A stretch of 64,000 nt of DNA, from contig CADEDA010000005.1 of the NCBI GenBank assembly GCA_902825965.1, forward strand, positions 65,409 through 129,408, read 5' to 3'. Under the pieces are notes generated by a model, which saw nothing but the letters and a program-made list of their open reading frames with translations, ran no database searches and was not told where the DNA came from. Source of the stretch: an uncultured Gemmatimonadota bacterium (GTDB lineage: Bacteria > Gemmatimonadota > Gemmatimonadetes > Gemmatimonadales > Gemmatimonadaceae). The position numbers were made by a program, and so were the translations under genes. Position 1 is the stretch's first letter, and the number at the start of each line of letters is the position of its first letter. This document shows positions 44,667-53,769 of this stretch, in pieces.

Positions 44667-45813
44667 CCTCGGCGACCACCAGCCGCACCGGGATGCCGCC
44701 GTTGTTGGTCTTGAACCGCTCGTCGAACGACAGCTGCATCTGTGACTCGAGCGCGCGGTCGGCGCTGAGCAGGCCCACCTGCCAGCCGACCGCGCGCGTC
44801 GCGAGCAGCTGACCGAAGCGCGCGAACAGGTCGCGCAGCGGCCCCTTCTCGCCGACGCGCACACCATAGGGTGGATTGGTGAGGACGAGTCCCGGCCCCT
44901 CGGGCAGCTCGAGCGCGGAGAGCGGTGCCTGTCGCCAGGTGATGTCGGCCGCGACACCCGCACGCGCGGCGTTGGCCTGTGCCGCCTCGATGGCACCCGC
45001 GTCGCGGTCGGCGCCGATGATCGCCACGCCGGCGGCGGGCCGCACCGCGGCCTGCGCGCGTTCGCGCGCCTTGGCCCAGGCGGGGGCATGCGCCTCGGGC
45101 CAGTGCTCCGCCGCGAAGCTGCGCTGCAGCCCCGGTGCGATCTGCCGGGCGCGCATCGCCGCCTCGATGGCGATGGTCCCGGAGCCGCAGAGTGGATCGA
45201 CCAAGGGCTGCGTGGCGTCCCAGCGCGCGCCGGCGAGCATCGCGGCGGCGAGGGTCTCGCGCAGCGGCGCACGGGCCACCGCGAGCCGGTACCCGCGCCG
45301 GTGCAGCAACGCCCCCGACGCGTCCGCGCTGATGGTGCAGCGGTCGTGATCGAGCCGGACGAGGAACAGCTGCGCGTCCCCATCCGCCTCGTCGTCGTCG
45401 CTCGCGGCCTGTTCGTCCCACACGGCCGTGGGCACGGCCCGGATGATGGCCGCGGCCACTCGTTCGGCCACCGCGTCCGAGTGGTAGAGCCGTGACTTGC
45501 GGCAGGTGACCCGGAGGCGGACGTGGCGCCGCGCGGCGACGAAGCGCGGCCACTCGACCTGCCGGGCCGCGCGCTCGAGCGCATGGAACGCGGTCGCGCG
45601 GAACTCCGCGAGGCGGACCACCACACGGCTGGCGATGCGCGCGTGCAGCTGGGCGCGCGCGAGGATGGCGGCGTCGGCCGTGAAGGTCGCCCCGCCGGGA
45701 ATCGCCGTGGCGGCGATGCCCAGCGCCGTCAGTTCGGCCGCGACGAGGGGTTCGAGTCCCGGCGCCGCGATGGCAAAGGCGTCGTACTCAGGCGGGCGTG
45801 GGCGCGGAGGCAC
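44638..45813 (-). CDS. THUMP-domain RNA methyltransferase (RlmL/Trm14-like)
   Basis: About 391 residues from GTG 45813. N-terminal THUMP-type segment (APGLEPLVAAELTALGI; later RLRVTCRKSRLYHSDAVAERV), then a class I methyltransferase with PLCGSGTIAIEAA (motif I), GADRDAGAIEAAQANAARAG and the N6/N2-type catalytic motif LTNPPYGVRVGEK. Such enzymes methylate guanosine or adenosine in 23S rRNA or tRNA. The 3' end overlaps the porin-like gene by 29 bases and the 5' end overlaps msrQ by 26 bases. Confidence 0.9.
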   Translation of the reverse strand: MPPRPRPPEYDAFAIAAPGLEPLVAAELTALGIAATAIPGGATFTADAAILARAQLHARIASRVVVRLAEFRATAFHALERAARQVEWPRFVAARRHVRLRVTCRKSRLYHSDAVAERVAAAIIRAVPTAVWDEQAASDDDEADGDAQLFLVRLDHDRCTISADASGALLHRRGYRLAVARAPLRETLAAAMLAGARWDATQPLVDPLCGSGTIAIEAAMRARQIAPGLQRSFAAEHWPEAHAPAWAKARERAQAAVRPAAGVAIIGADRDAGAIEAAQANAARAGVAADITWRQAPLSALELPEGPGLVLTNPPYGVRVGEKGPLRDLFARFGQLLATRAVGWQVGLLSADRALESQMQLSFDERFKTNNGGIPVRLVVAEVRTRSRARG

Positions 45814-46456
45814 GCTGCAATCTACTGCGCCGGGCCTCCCGGACCCGCCAACCGAGCAGCAGGGCCAGCACCACCGCATACACGAGCGGTTCGCGGATGT
45901 CCTTCTTCACCGCCATGAAGAAGTGCACCACCCCCAGCACCGCGATGCCGTAGACGAGCCGGTGCAGCACGCGCCAGCGCTTGCCCAGCCGCGCGATCAT
46001 GGCCTTGGTGGACGTGATCGCCAGCGGCAGCATCAGCAGGAACGCGAGCATGCCGATGGTGATGTAGGGGCGCTTGAGCAGGTCCTTCTGCACGTCGGCC
46101 CATCCGACGAATTCGCTGATGAGCAGCTGCACGTCGAGCAGCGTCCACGTGAGGAGATGCAGCGCGACGTACGCGAAGGCGTAGAGGCCGAGGCTGCGCC
46201 GATGCTTGGCCAGCCAGTTCCAGCCGGTGATGCGGCGCAGGGGCGTGATGGCGAGCGTGGCGAGCAGCAGGCGCAGCGACCACTCGCCGAGCGCATGCTC
46301 GCCGGCCTTGACGGGATCGGTGCCGAGGAACCGCGACCCGTAGAAGAGGTCGCCGATCATGGCCGCGACGTAGAGGACCGCGGGCAGCGGCGTGAGCAGG
46401 AGCAACGCCGTTGCGAAGCCGCGCGGCTCGCGCGCGAGCCCCCCGAGCGGCGGCAC
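45788..46456 (-). CDS. msrQ: Heme-binding membrane subunit of the methionine sulfoxide reductase system
   Basis: 222 residues from GTG 46456, directly abutting the msrP stop. Five or six helices; His-bearing helices AFAYVALHLLTWTLLDV and WRVLHRLVYGIAVLGVVHFFMAVK are typical of the b-heme ferric-reductase-like MsrQ. It passes electrons from quinols to periplasmic MsrP. Confidence 0.92.
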   Translation of the reverse strand: MPPLGGLAREPRGFATALLLLTPLPAVLYVAAMIGDLFYGSRFLGTDPVKAGEHALGEWSLRLLLATLAITPLRRITGWNWLAKHRRSLGLYAFAYVALHLLTWTLLDVQLLISEFVGWADVQKDLLKRPYITIGMLAFLLMLPLAITSTKAMIARLGKRWRVLHRLVYGIAVLGVVHFFMAVKKDIREPLVYAVVLALLLGWRVREARRSRLQRASAPTPA

Positions 46457-47404
46457 TCAGTAGTTCCGGACGAGGTCCATGCCCGAGTAGAGCGACGCGA
46501 CCTGGTCGGCGTATCCGTTGAACGGCAGCGTCTGCAGGCGACGGAAGCTCCCGATGCGGCGCTCGGTGGCTTGGCTCCACCGCGGGTGGTCCACGGCGGG
46601 GTTCACGTTCGCATAGAAGCCGTACTCACCGGGGTTCGCGAGCGCCCACGACGTGCGCGGCATCCGGTCGGTGAGGCGGATGCGCACGATCGACTTGATG
46701 CCCTTGAAGCCGTACTTCCACGGCACCACCAACCGCAGCGGCGCACCGTTCTGCGGGGGCAGGTCCTTCCCGTACACCCCCGTAGCCAGCAGCGTGAGCG
46801 GGTGGAGGGCCTCATCGAGGCGCAGACCTTCGTTGTACGGCCAGTCGAGCACCGGATACCGCTGGCCCGGCATCCGCTTGGGGTCGAGCAGCGTGGTGAA
46901 CTCGACGAACTTGGCCTGCGAGGTCGGCTGGGCGCGCTTGATCACGTCGGCGAGCGGGATGCCGCGCCACGGGATCACCATCGACCAGGCTTCGACGCAG
47001 CGCATCCGATAGATGCGGTCCTCCATCCGGCTCGGCTTGAGGAAGTCCTCGAGCTGATAGTCGCCGGGCTTGGCGACCATACCTTCGACCTTCACGGTCC
47101 AGGGCCTGGTCTTGAAGTCCTGCGCGTTCGCGGCCGGATCGTCCTTGCCCGTGCCGAACTCGTAGAAGTTGTTGTAACTCGTCACGTCCTCTTCGGGCGT
47201 GGGTGTGTCGTTGGGCTGGAGCCCGTACGGCGTGCCGAGCGACTTCTGCTGTCCCGGACGCCCGGCGGCGAAGGCGGCGCGGGCGAGTGTGCCGGCGGCA
47301 AGGACGCCGGCGCCGGCGAGACCGGCGGCCGCAAGGAAGCGCCGACGGTCCACGTAGACCGATTCCGGCGTGATGTCGCTGGACTGCAAGTCGTGTCGGG
47401 GCAT
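46457..47404 (-). CDS. msrP: Periplasmic methionine sulfoxide reductase catalytic subunit
   Basis: 315 residues from ATG 47404. A TAT signal ([20 protein letters not shown], Arg-Arg-Arg-Phe about 20-23) precedes the molybdopterin-binding domain, with the Mo-ligand Cys in [18 protein letters not shown]. Other family marks: [14 protein letters not shown] and [23 protein letters not shown]. It repairs oxidised methionines in periplasmic proteins and works with MsrQ encoded next. Confidence 0.95.
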   Translation of the reverse strand: MPRHDLQSSDITPESVYVDRRRFLAAAGLAGAGVLAAGTLARAAFAAGRPGQQKSLGTPYGLQPNDTPTPEEDVTSYNNFYEFGTGKDDPAANAQDFKTRPWTVKVEGMVAKPGDYQLEDFLKPSRMEDRIYRMRCVEAWSMVIPWRGIPLADVIKRAQPTSQAKFVEFTTLLDPKRMPGQRYPVLDWPYNEGLRLDEALHPLTLLATGVYGKDLPPQNGAPLRLVVPWKYGFKGIKSIVRIRLTDRMPRTSWALANPGEYGFYANVNPAVDHPRWSQATERRIGSFRRLQTLPFNGYADQVASLYSGMDLVRNY

Positions 47405-47448
47405 GGAGTATCTATTGTCGGCGCCGGGATTGTGTTCCCGGAAGGTGG

Positions 47449-48315
47449 ATGGCCTATTTCTCCCTGATGAACGCCCCAGGCCCCGGGCCCGTTGCCCCAC
47501 CGACCCTCGTCATCCGGCCGGACAGCGCTCGGTCGCTCGGCCTGGTCGCGGACCTGTGGGAGTTCCGTGACCTGCTGTGGACACTCGCCGGCCGCGACCT
47601 CACACTGCGGTACCGACAGACCATCCTCGGTGTGGCCTGGGTCGCCCTGCAACCGCTGCTGGGCGCCCTCATCTTCACCTTCGTGTTCGGCACCATCGCC
47701 GGGCTGCCGAGTGACGGCGTCCCATACCTCATCTACGCGTTCACGGCGCTCGCCGGATGGGGGCTGTTCAGCGGGATCGTCACCCGCGCGAGCGGCTCGC
47801 TGGTGCAGAACAGCGGCCTCATCGCCAAGGTGTGGTTCCCGCGCGCGGTGATCCCGGGCTCGGTGGTGCCAGCGGCCGCACTGGACTTCGCGGTGGCACT
47901 CGCGCTGCTGCTCTCCCTGATGGCCTGGCACGGTGTGGGATTCTCCGCCGCGATGCTGCTCGCGCCGCTCTGGGCCGCGGCACTGGCGGCGCTGGCTCTG
48001 GGGCTCGGACTGATCGGGGCCGCACTCATGGTGCGCTTCCGCGACGTGCAGCACATCCTGCCGGTGGCGATGCAGTTGCTGCTCTACGCGAGCCCGGTGG
48101 CGTACGCCGCGGCGGTGGTGCCCGCGCGGCATCGCGACCTCTACTGGATGAACCCGGTGGCGCCGCTGCTCGAGGGCCTGCGGGCCTCGCTGCTCGGGAC
48201 GGCGATGCCGCCCGCCTGGAGCGTGTGGGCCGCACTCACCACGACGCTGCTCGCCCTCGCGCTGGGTGCCTGGGTGTTCCGCCGGCTCGAGCGGAGGTTC
48301 GCGGATGTCATCTGA
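47449..48315 (+). CDS. wzm: Polysaccharide ABC exporter permease (Wzm/TagG type)
   Basis: 288 residues from ATG 47449; ATG 47467 is an alternative. Six helices. The N-terminus has the family's [35 protein letters not shown] block and the middle carries [36 protein letters not shown] lies near the end. It exports lipid-linked polysaccharide such as O-antigen-type glycan. The stop overlaps the ATPase gene start. Confidence 0.93.
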   Translation: MAYFSLMNAPGPGPVAPPTLVIRPDSARSLGLVADLWEFRDLLWTLAGRDLTLRYRQTILGVAWVALQPLLGALIFTFVFGTIAGLPSDGVPYLIYAFTALAGWGLFSGIVTRASGSLVQNSGLIAKVWFPRAVIPGSVVPAAALDFAVALALLLSLMAWHGVGFSAAMLLAPLWAAALAALALGLGLIGAALMVRFRDVQHILPVAMQLLLYASPVAYAAAVVPARHRDLYWMNPVAPLLEGLRASLLGTAMPPAWSVWAALTTTLLALALGAWVFRRLERRFADVI

Positions 48316-49570
48316 GCCGCTCGCGATCGAGGCGCAGGGACTGGGCAAGCGCTACGTGATCTCCACGCGCGCGGCGGCGACGACGCTGGCCGAGCGCTTG
48401 GGACAGCTGGTCCGCGCACCGTTCGCGGCCTCCGCGGGCGAGGAGCTCTGGGCGCTGCGCGACGTGGACTTCCGCATCCCCGCGGGCTCGGCGGTGGGTG
48501 TGATCGGGCGCAACGGCGCGGGCAAGAGCACGCTCCTCAAGATCCTCTCGCGCATCACGCCGCCGACCCGCGGCGAGCTGCGGCTGCGCGGGCGCGTGGG
48601 CAGCCTGCTCGAGGTGGGCACGGGCTTCCATCCCGAACTCACGGGGCGCGAGAACATCTTCCTCAACGGCGCGATCCTCGGCATGAAGCGCCGGGAGATC
48701 GCCGCACGCTTCGACGCCATCGTCGCGTTCGCCGAGGTGGACCGCTTCCTCGAGACGCCGGTGAAGCGCTACTCCAGCGGCATGTACGTGCGTCTGGCCT
48801 TCGCCGTCGCCGCGCACCTCGAGCCCGAGATCCTCGTGGTGGACGAAGTGCTCGCCGTGGGTGACGCCGAGTTCCAGCGCAAATGCCTCGGCAAGATGGG
48901 GGAGGTCGCGGGCGGCGGGCGCACGGTGATCTTCGTGAGTCACTCGATGGCTGCGGTCTCGGCGCTCACCCAGCGGGTGCTGCTGCTCGACGGCGGGTGC
49001 TGCCGGTTCGATGGTCCCACGGCCGAGGGGATCGCGCGGTACCGTGCCCTGCAGGGCGGCGCGGAGGCGGTGCCGGCGCAGTACGTCGCGGAGGGACGAC
49101 GCGGGAACCACGTGCGCAGCGCCCGTGTGCACACCTCGGACGCGGGTGGCGTGCATCGGCATGGCCAGCCGCTGCGCGTCGAGTTCGACCTGGAGGTCCC
49201 CGAGCCCACGTCCTCGCTCTGCTTCTCGTGCAAGCTGGTCGACGCGGAGGACCGCAACATCGTGCACCTCTGGTGCTTCGCGCCCGAGGCGCGGTTCCGG
49301 CGCGAGGCCGGGCGGTACACGCTGCGCTTCGACCTGCCGCGGGCGCGGCTCTTCCAGGGGGCCTACACCCTGCGCGCCTTCCTGTCCGACCGGCGCACCA
49401 ACGCGATGTTCGACGAGTTGCACGGCCTCTGCCCGTTCGAGGTGACGATGGACGGCACGCATCGCGACGACTACGCGTGGAGCGCCGGGGACTGCACGTA
49501 CCTGGAGAGCGCGCAATGGGAGTTGCGGCGCGAGGGCGCCGAGGCGCAGCGCGGGACGGTGGCGCCGTGA
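48305..49570 (+). CDS. wzt: Polysaccharide ABC exporter ATPase with C-terminal glycan-binding domain (Wzt type)
   Basis: 421 residues from ATG 48305, overlapping wzm by 11 bases. Walker A GRNGAGKST (68-76), signature region RYSSGMYVRLAFAVAAHLEPEILVVDEVLAVGD, switch His in FVSHSMAAV. Residues ~270-410 form an extra beta-rich C-terminal domain (QPLRVEFDLEVPEPTSSLCFSCKLVD) as in O9a-type Wzt, which reads the glycan's terminal modification before export. Confidence 0.93.
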   Translation: MSSEPLAIEAQGLGKRYVISTRAAATTLAERLGQLVRAPFAASAGEELWALRDVDFRIPAGSAVGVIGRNGAGKSTLLKILSRITPPTRGELRLRGRVGSLLEVGTGFHPELTGRENIFLNGAILGMKRREIAARFDAIVAFAEVDRFLETPVKRYSSGMYVRLAFAVAAHLEPEILVVDEVLAVGDAEFQRKCLGKMGEVAGGGRTVIFVSHSMAAVSALTQRVLLLDGGCCRFDGPTAEGIARYRALQGGAEAVPAQYVAEGRRGNHVRSARVHTSDAGGVHRHGQPLRVEFDLEVPEPTSSLCFSCKLVDAEDRNIVHLWCFAPEARFRREAGRYTLRFDLPRARLFQGAYTLRAFLSDRRTNAMFDELHGLCPFEVTMDGTHRDDYAWSAGDCTYLESAQWELRREGAEAQRGTVAP

Positions 49571-50790
49571 GCCGGCCGCGCGTGCTGATCGTGAGCTTCA
49601 TCGCGGTGCCGGGGGGCGCGCACAACCTCTGGCGGCACTTCGTGCAGGACCCCGCGGTGGCGCCCGCACTCGACCTGCACCTGCTCGCGCCGTCGGAGTA
49701 TCGGGAGCGCGACCCCGAGCCGTTCCGCTCGGGCGCGGTGCAGTTCCACGCGATGACCGAACTGCTGCCACCGCCGCTCCGCACCCGCATGCTGAGCCGC
49801 CTGACGGGCACCGTGGTCCCCGAGCGGACGCGCTGGGAGACCCGACTCGCCGCCCTGGCGCCGGACCTCGTGTGGTTCAACCTCGCCGGGCTGGGCGACA
49901 TGAACTGGTGTGTGCCCGCCGGCGCGGCCTGCGCGGCGCGCGGCCTGCCGTACTGGCTCGTGCTGCAGCACGCACAGGAGGAGTACCACTTCGAGAACGA
50001 CGACCGCACCGACGCGGCACTGGGTCTGGCGCGCGGGGCCACGCGGCTCTTCACGGTGTCGGAGCGGAATCGCCGCGCGCTCGAACGCGCGCTCGGCGCG
50101 GCGCTGGGCAACACCGAGGCCGCCGTGAACGGCGTGACCGCGGAGACCCTCGCCCGCGGGGCACGCGTCGCGGCCGAGCACCCCATCCAGACCAAGGGAC
50201 CGGTACGCCTGCTGACGCTGGCGCGCTTCGACCCCACGTTCAAGGGCCAGGACCTGCTGCTCGAGGCCTTGGCGAGCCCGGAGTGGCGAACCCGCGACTG
50301 GGTGCTGACGCTGCAGGGTGGCGGCTCGCACGAACGGCTGCTGCAGCGGCTGGCGCAGAGCTACGGGTTCGACGACTCACGCGTGCGCCTGCGCCCGCAC
50401 ACGGGCGACGTGTCGTCGGCGTTCGCCGAGGCGGACCTGTTGGTGTTCCCGTCGCGTTCGGAGGGCACGCCGTTCGCCCTGGTCGAAGGCATGGCCCACG
50501 GGCGCGCGGCGGTGGTGACACCGGTGGGCGGCAACGATGAAGTGGTCGAGGAGGGCAAGACCGGTTGGGTGGCGGCGGCGGTGACCGTCGATGCGATCCG
50601 CGCCGCACTGGCCCGCGCCTGGGTCGCCCGCGCGGCCTGGCCGGCGGCCGGGTATGCGGCGCGCGAACGTGTCACGGCGCGCTACGCGCTGGGAGCCCCG
50701 CACGCGAAGCTGCTGGCGGCCGTGCGGCGCGACAGCGAACGCAACAGCGAACGCAACAGCGACCGCGGCATCCGCGTGGAGGGACGATGA
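49567..50790 (+). CDS. Glycosyltransferase family 4-like protein
   Basis: 407 residues from GTG 49567, overlapping the wzt stop (GTGA). GT-B fold with donor-site RLLTLARFDPTFKGQDLLLEAL and the acidic motif PSRSEGTPFALVEGMAHGRAAV. N-terminal half has an unusual acceptor domain (VLQHAQEEYHFEND). It ends in an Arg/Ser-rich tail (SERNSERNSDR) produced by a three-copy 12-base repeat. Coupling to wzm/wzt points to a step in assembling the exported glycan. Confidence 0.9.
   Translation: MSRPRVLIVSFIAVPGGAHNLWRHFVQDPAVAPALDLHLLAPSEYRERDPEPFRSGAVQFHAMTELLPPPLRTRMLSRLTGTVVPERTRWETRLAALAPDLVWFNLAGLGDMNWCVPAGAACAARGLPYWLVLQHAQEEYHFENDDRTDAALGLARGATRLFTVSERNRRALERALGAALGNTEAAVNGVTAETLARGARVAAEHPIQTKGPVRLLTLARFDPTFKGQDLLLEALASPEWRTRDWVLTLQGGGSHERLLQRLAQSYGFDDSRVRLRPHTGDVSSAFAEADLLVFPSRSEGTPFALVEGMAHGRAAVVTPVGGNDEVVEEGKTGWVAAAVTVDAIRAALARAWVARAAWPAAGYAARERVTARYALGAPHAKLLAAVRRDSERNSERNSDRGIRVEGR
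50731..50766 (+). repeat. Three in-frame 12-base repeats at the end of a glycosyltransferase gene
   Basis: Three 12-base units (GACAGCGAACGC, AACAGCGAACGC, AACAGCGACCGC) encode Ser-Glu-Arg-Asn repeats in the last residues of the protein, just before the sufE start. Confidence 0.85.
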
Positions 50791-51218
50791 GCGACGCGGC
50801 ACTGCCGGCATCGATCGCCAAGGTGCTCGAGCGCTTCGCGGCGATGGGGCGCGAGGAGAAGATGCAGGCGCTGGTCGGCTACGCGAAGAAGCTCGAACCG
50901 CTGCCGCCGGCGCTCGCGGCGCTCGATCGGGCCGCGTTCACCGTGCCCGAGTGCCAGACCCGCGTGGACCTCTTCCCCGAGGTGCAGGACGGCCGCATGC
51001 ACTTCTACGCCGACGTCAACGTGCGGCAGTCGCCCACCGTGGCCGCGTTCCTCGCCATCGTCTTCTCCGCCGTCAACGGACAGCCGCCGTCCGTCACGCT
51101 GGCCATCCCCGACGACTTCGTCCCGCGCATGATGCAGGGGCTCGGCCTCAGCGCCCGGGAGACCGGTCTGACGGCGATGGTGCAGCGCTTGAAGCGTCAC
51201 GCCCGCGCCGCGACCTGA
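50787..51218 (+). CDS. sufE: SufE-type cysteine desulfurase partner
   Basis: 143 residues from ATG 50787, overlapping the glycosyltransferase stop (ATGA). SufE accepts sulfur from SufS; the active-site Cys56 sits in FTVPECQTRVDLFPE. The C-terminal helical part (AIPDDFVPRMMQGLGLSARETGLTAMVQRLK) matches the family. Its coupling to glycan genes is probably positional only; no sufS or sufBCD is nearby. Confidence 0.92.
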   Translation: MSDAALPASIAKVLERFAAMGREEKMQALVGYAKKLEPLPPALAALDRAAFTVPECQTRVDLFPEVQDGRMHFYADVNVRQSPTVAAFLAIVFSAVNGQPPSVTLAIPDDFVPRMMQGLGLSARETGLTAMVQRLKRHARAAT

Positions 51219-51255
51219 CCCCGGCACTTCCCCTCCCCTCGCCCCCTTCGCTCCC

Positions 51256-51684
51256 ATGGCACAGACCTTCCGCCGCCACGCCCGCTACTACCCGCTGTTC
51301 CACTTCATCGCGTCGCCGATCACGATGCTGGTGTTCGCCTGGCAGGCGTGGCGGCTCGTGCGGGAGCCGAGCACGGCGCAGGCGATCGAGACCGTGGCAG
51401 CGTTCGCGATCGCGGCCGGGGTGTTCGCCTCCCGCGTGATGGCGCTCACCGTGCAGAACCGCGTGATCCGGCTCGAGATGCGCTTGCGGCTCAAGGAGGT
51501 CCTGCCGGCGTCGATGCACGCGCGCATCCGCGAGCTCACGGTGCGTCAGCTGGTCGCGCTGCGCTTCGCGGGGGATGCGGAGTTGCCGGGCTTGGTCGAG
51601 CGGACCCTCAAGGGGGAGTTCGCCACGCCGCGGGACATCAAGGCGGCGATCACCGACTGGCAGGCCGACTACCTGCGCGCCTGA
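51256..51684 (+). CDS. DUF6526-like membrane protein
   Basis: 142 residues. Two hydrophobic helices near the N-terminus (FHFIASPITMLVFAWQAW and AIETVAAFAIAAGVFASRVMAL), then a soluble helical tail with conserved VQNRVIRLEMRLRLKEVLP and RELTVRQLVALRFAGDAELPGLVERTL. This matches the DUF6526 pattern; function unknown. Its last 16 bases overlap the end of the convergent gene. Confidence 0.8.
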   Translation: MAQTFRRHARYYPLFHFIASPITMLVFAWQAWRLVREPSTAQAIETVAAFAIAAGVFASRVMALTVQNRVIRLEMRLRLKEVLPASMHARIRELTVRQLVALRFAGDAELPGLVERTLKGEFATPRDIKAAITDWQADYLRA

Positions 51685-52172
51685 CCCAGGAGGGCGGCGG
51701 CCCAGGAGTCGCGGGCCCGCGGCTCGAAGCGCGTGCGATAGTCGCCCACCGTCGTGAGGGTGGTGTCGAAGATGGTCGTGTCGCCGGTGACCTCCCCTTC
51801 GATCGCCATCAGCTCGAACTGGTGCCGTGAACAGCTGAGCACCATGCCCCCGGCGGCGCGGAAGTACACCAGCCCGCCGCCGACCATCGACGTGCCGATG
51901 CCTTCCTCGATGCCCTGCAGCACCCGGAAGAGCCCGTCGATGGAGCAGCCGGACGCGTCACTCGCCCGCTCGTCCACGCCGATGGCGAGGAAATGCTCGT
52001 CGCGGAACTCGCGGGCGCAGGTGAGCGGCCGGTCGTGCGCCTTCCACGTCTTGAGGAACCCATCGACCGCGGCGAGCAGGCGCGGTTCGTCGACGTCGTC
52101 GAGCGGGGCGCGCGCGGCGAAGATCCACAGGCGCGCGTCGTCAGGGAGGTCCGCGAAGGGGATGAGCGGCAT
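51669..52172 (-). CDS. Small conserved protein often mis-named "ABC transporter ATPase"
   Basis: 167 residues, soluble, no P-loop. PFADLPDDARLWIFAARAPL, FLKTWKAHDRPLTCAREFRDEHFLAIGVDE and SDASGCSIDGLFRVLQ (Ser-Gly-Cys-Ser-Ile-Asp) match a small family, common in Bacteroidota and relatives, that databases label as an ABC ATPase without evidence. The conserved Cys/Ser/Asp triad suggests an active or binding site. Function unknown. Confidence 0.75.
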   Translation of the reverse strand: MPLIPFADLPDDARLWIFAARAPLDDVDEPRLLAAVDGFLKTWKAHDRPLTCAREFRDEHFLAIGVDERASDASGCSIDGLFRVLQGIEEGIGTSMVGGGLVYFRAAGGMVLSCSRHQFELMAIEGEVTGDTTIFDTTLTTVGDYRTRFEPRARDSWAAALLGQARR

Positions 52173-52211
52173 GGAGGGGAAACTAATCGCGCCGTCCAGC
52201 GCTGCCGCGGA

Positions 52212-53690
52212 TCAGCTCGTCTCCGGGCGGCCGAACAGCAGCTGCACCAGCGGCAGGTCCGCCGGCACGGTGGCGACGTACACGTGGTCACCGGCCTGCA
52301 GCACGGTGTTGCCCTTGGGCACGAGGATGGCCCCGTCGCGCAGGATCAGCGAGATGGCGGTGGTCTCGGGGAACGGGATCTCGCTGAGCGGCACGCCCGT
52401 CACGTCGAGCGCCTCCTCGACGTAGAACGACAGCAGCTGACCCGTGAGCGGCTGCGTGGAGACGATCTCGAGCACGGCCGGTGGCGGCGGGGGCTCGTCG
52501 CTCTCGAGCCCGAGGCGGCGCAGCAACCAGGTGAGCGTCCCGCCCGAGAGCAGCACACTCACCACCACGATGAAGAACGCGAGGTCGAACAGCCGCTCCG
52601 CACCCGGCACCCCACGCAGCACGGGGAAGGTGGCGAGGATGATGGGCACCGCACCCTTGAGTCCGGCCCAGGCGATCGCCAAGCGGTCGCGCCGCGGATA
52701 GCCGAACGGGGCGAGCAGCACGCCCACCGCGAGCGGACGCGCGATGAAGACGAGGATGAGCGCGATCGCGATGCCCTGGAGCGCGACCTCGCCGAGCCGC
52801 GACGGGAACACGAGCAGGCCGAGCAGCAGGAACATGCCGATCTGGCTCAGCCAGGCGAGGGCGTCGTGCACGCGCTCGAGGCTGGCGCGGTACGGCAGCG
52901 CGGCATTACCCACCAGCAGGGCAGCACCGTACGCGGCAAGGAAGCCGCTGCCGCCCACGAGCGTGGCGACGCCGTACGTGGTGAGGGCAAGGGCCAGCGT
53001 GAGCGCGGGGTACAGCCCGGTGGCCCGCAGCCGCACCCGCGTGAGCACGAGCACACCCAGGCGCCCCATGGCCCAACCGACGAGGCCGCCCACCACGAGC
53101 TCGCGCAGCACGTCGGCGACGACCCAGCCCCAGGCCACGCCGCCGAGCCCACCGGCGACGGCCTCGGTGAGCGCGATGGTGAGCAGCACGGCGAGCGGGT
53201 CGTTGAGCCCCGACTCGAGCTCGAGGATGGACGCGACGCGCCGCTGCACGGTGATGCCGCTGCCGCGCAGCGTGCTGAAGATCGCGGCCGCGTCGGTGGA
53301 GGAGACGATGGCGCCGAGCAGGAGCGCGAGTTCCCAGGACAGCCCGAGCAGTCGCGCCGCGAGCCCGACCACGGCGCCGGTGATCAGCACCCCGAGCGTG
53401 GCGAGCGACACCGCGGGTTTCCAGTACGGCTGCACACGCGCGATCGGCGTGTTGAGGCCGCCGTCGAACAGGATCAGCACGAGCGCGATGGTGCCCACGC
53501 GGAACGCGAAGCCGTAGTCGCTGAACTGGATGCCGAGCAACCCGTCCGACCCGGCGAGCATGCCCACCGCGAGGAAGACCAGCACGGCGGGCAGCCCGCT
53601 GCGTTCCGACGCACGCGTGGAGAGCACCCCGCCGGCGAGGAGCAATCCGAAGAGGACGAGGAGGAACGCGGTGGCGGTGGGTTCTCCCAT
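52212..53690 (-). CDS. Potassium/proton antiporter (CPA1 family) with TrkA-C domain
   Basis: 492 residues from ATG 53690. Twelve or more helices; CPA1 core with ALVLILFDGGLNTPIARV, GAIVSSTDAAAIFSTLRGSGI (Asp pair region) and LAIAWAGLKGAVPIILATFPVLRG. A C-terminal TrkA-C (RCK-C) domain occupies about residues 405-480 (PEEALDVTGVPLSEIPFPETTAISLILRDG), typical of YcgO/KhaP-like antiporters gated by nucleotides. Divergent from the amidase gene. Confidence 0.9.
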   Translation of the reverse strand: MGEPTATAFLLVLFGLLLAGGVLSTRASERSGLPAVLVFLAVGMLAGSDGLLGIQFSDYGFAFRVGTIALVLILFDGGLNTPIARVQPYWKPAVSLATLGVLITGAVVGLAARLLGLSWELALLLGAIVSSTDAAAIFSTLRGSGITVQRRVASILELESGLNDPLAVLLTIALTEAVAGGLGGVAWGWVVADVLRELVVGGLVGWAMGRLGVLVLTRVRLRATGLYPALTLALALTTYGVATLVGGSGFLAAYGAALLVGNAALPYRASLERVHDALAWLSQIGMFLLLGLLVFPSRLGEVALQGIAIALILVFIARPLAVGVLLAPFGYPRRDRLAIAWAGLKGAVPIILATFPVLRGVPGAERLFDLAFFIVVVSVLLSGGTLTWLLRRLGLESDEPPPPPAVLEIVSTQPLTGQLLSFYVEEALDVTGVPLSEIPFPETTAISLILRDGAILVPKGNTVLQAGDHVYVATVPADLPLVQLLFGRPETS

Positions 53691-53769
53691 GCGCGCAATA
53701 TCGGGGCTGCCCTCGCCGCGGGACACCCCGCGTGACAGATTCGACGCGTCTTCCTCCTCCGGAGTCCTT

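Noticed and set aside
53530-53769. Upstream extension of the amidase into the antiporter gene
   Set aside because: The twin-arginine signal and GGAG site place the start at 53770; the extension is antisense to the antiporter.
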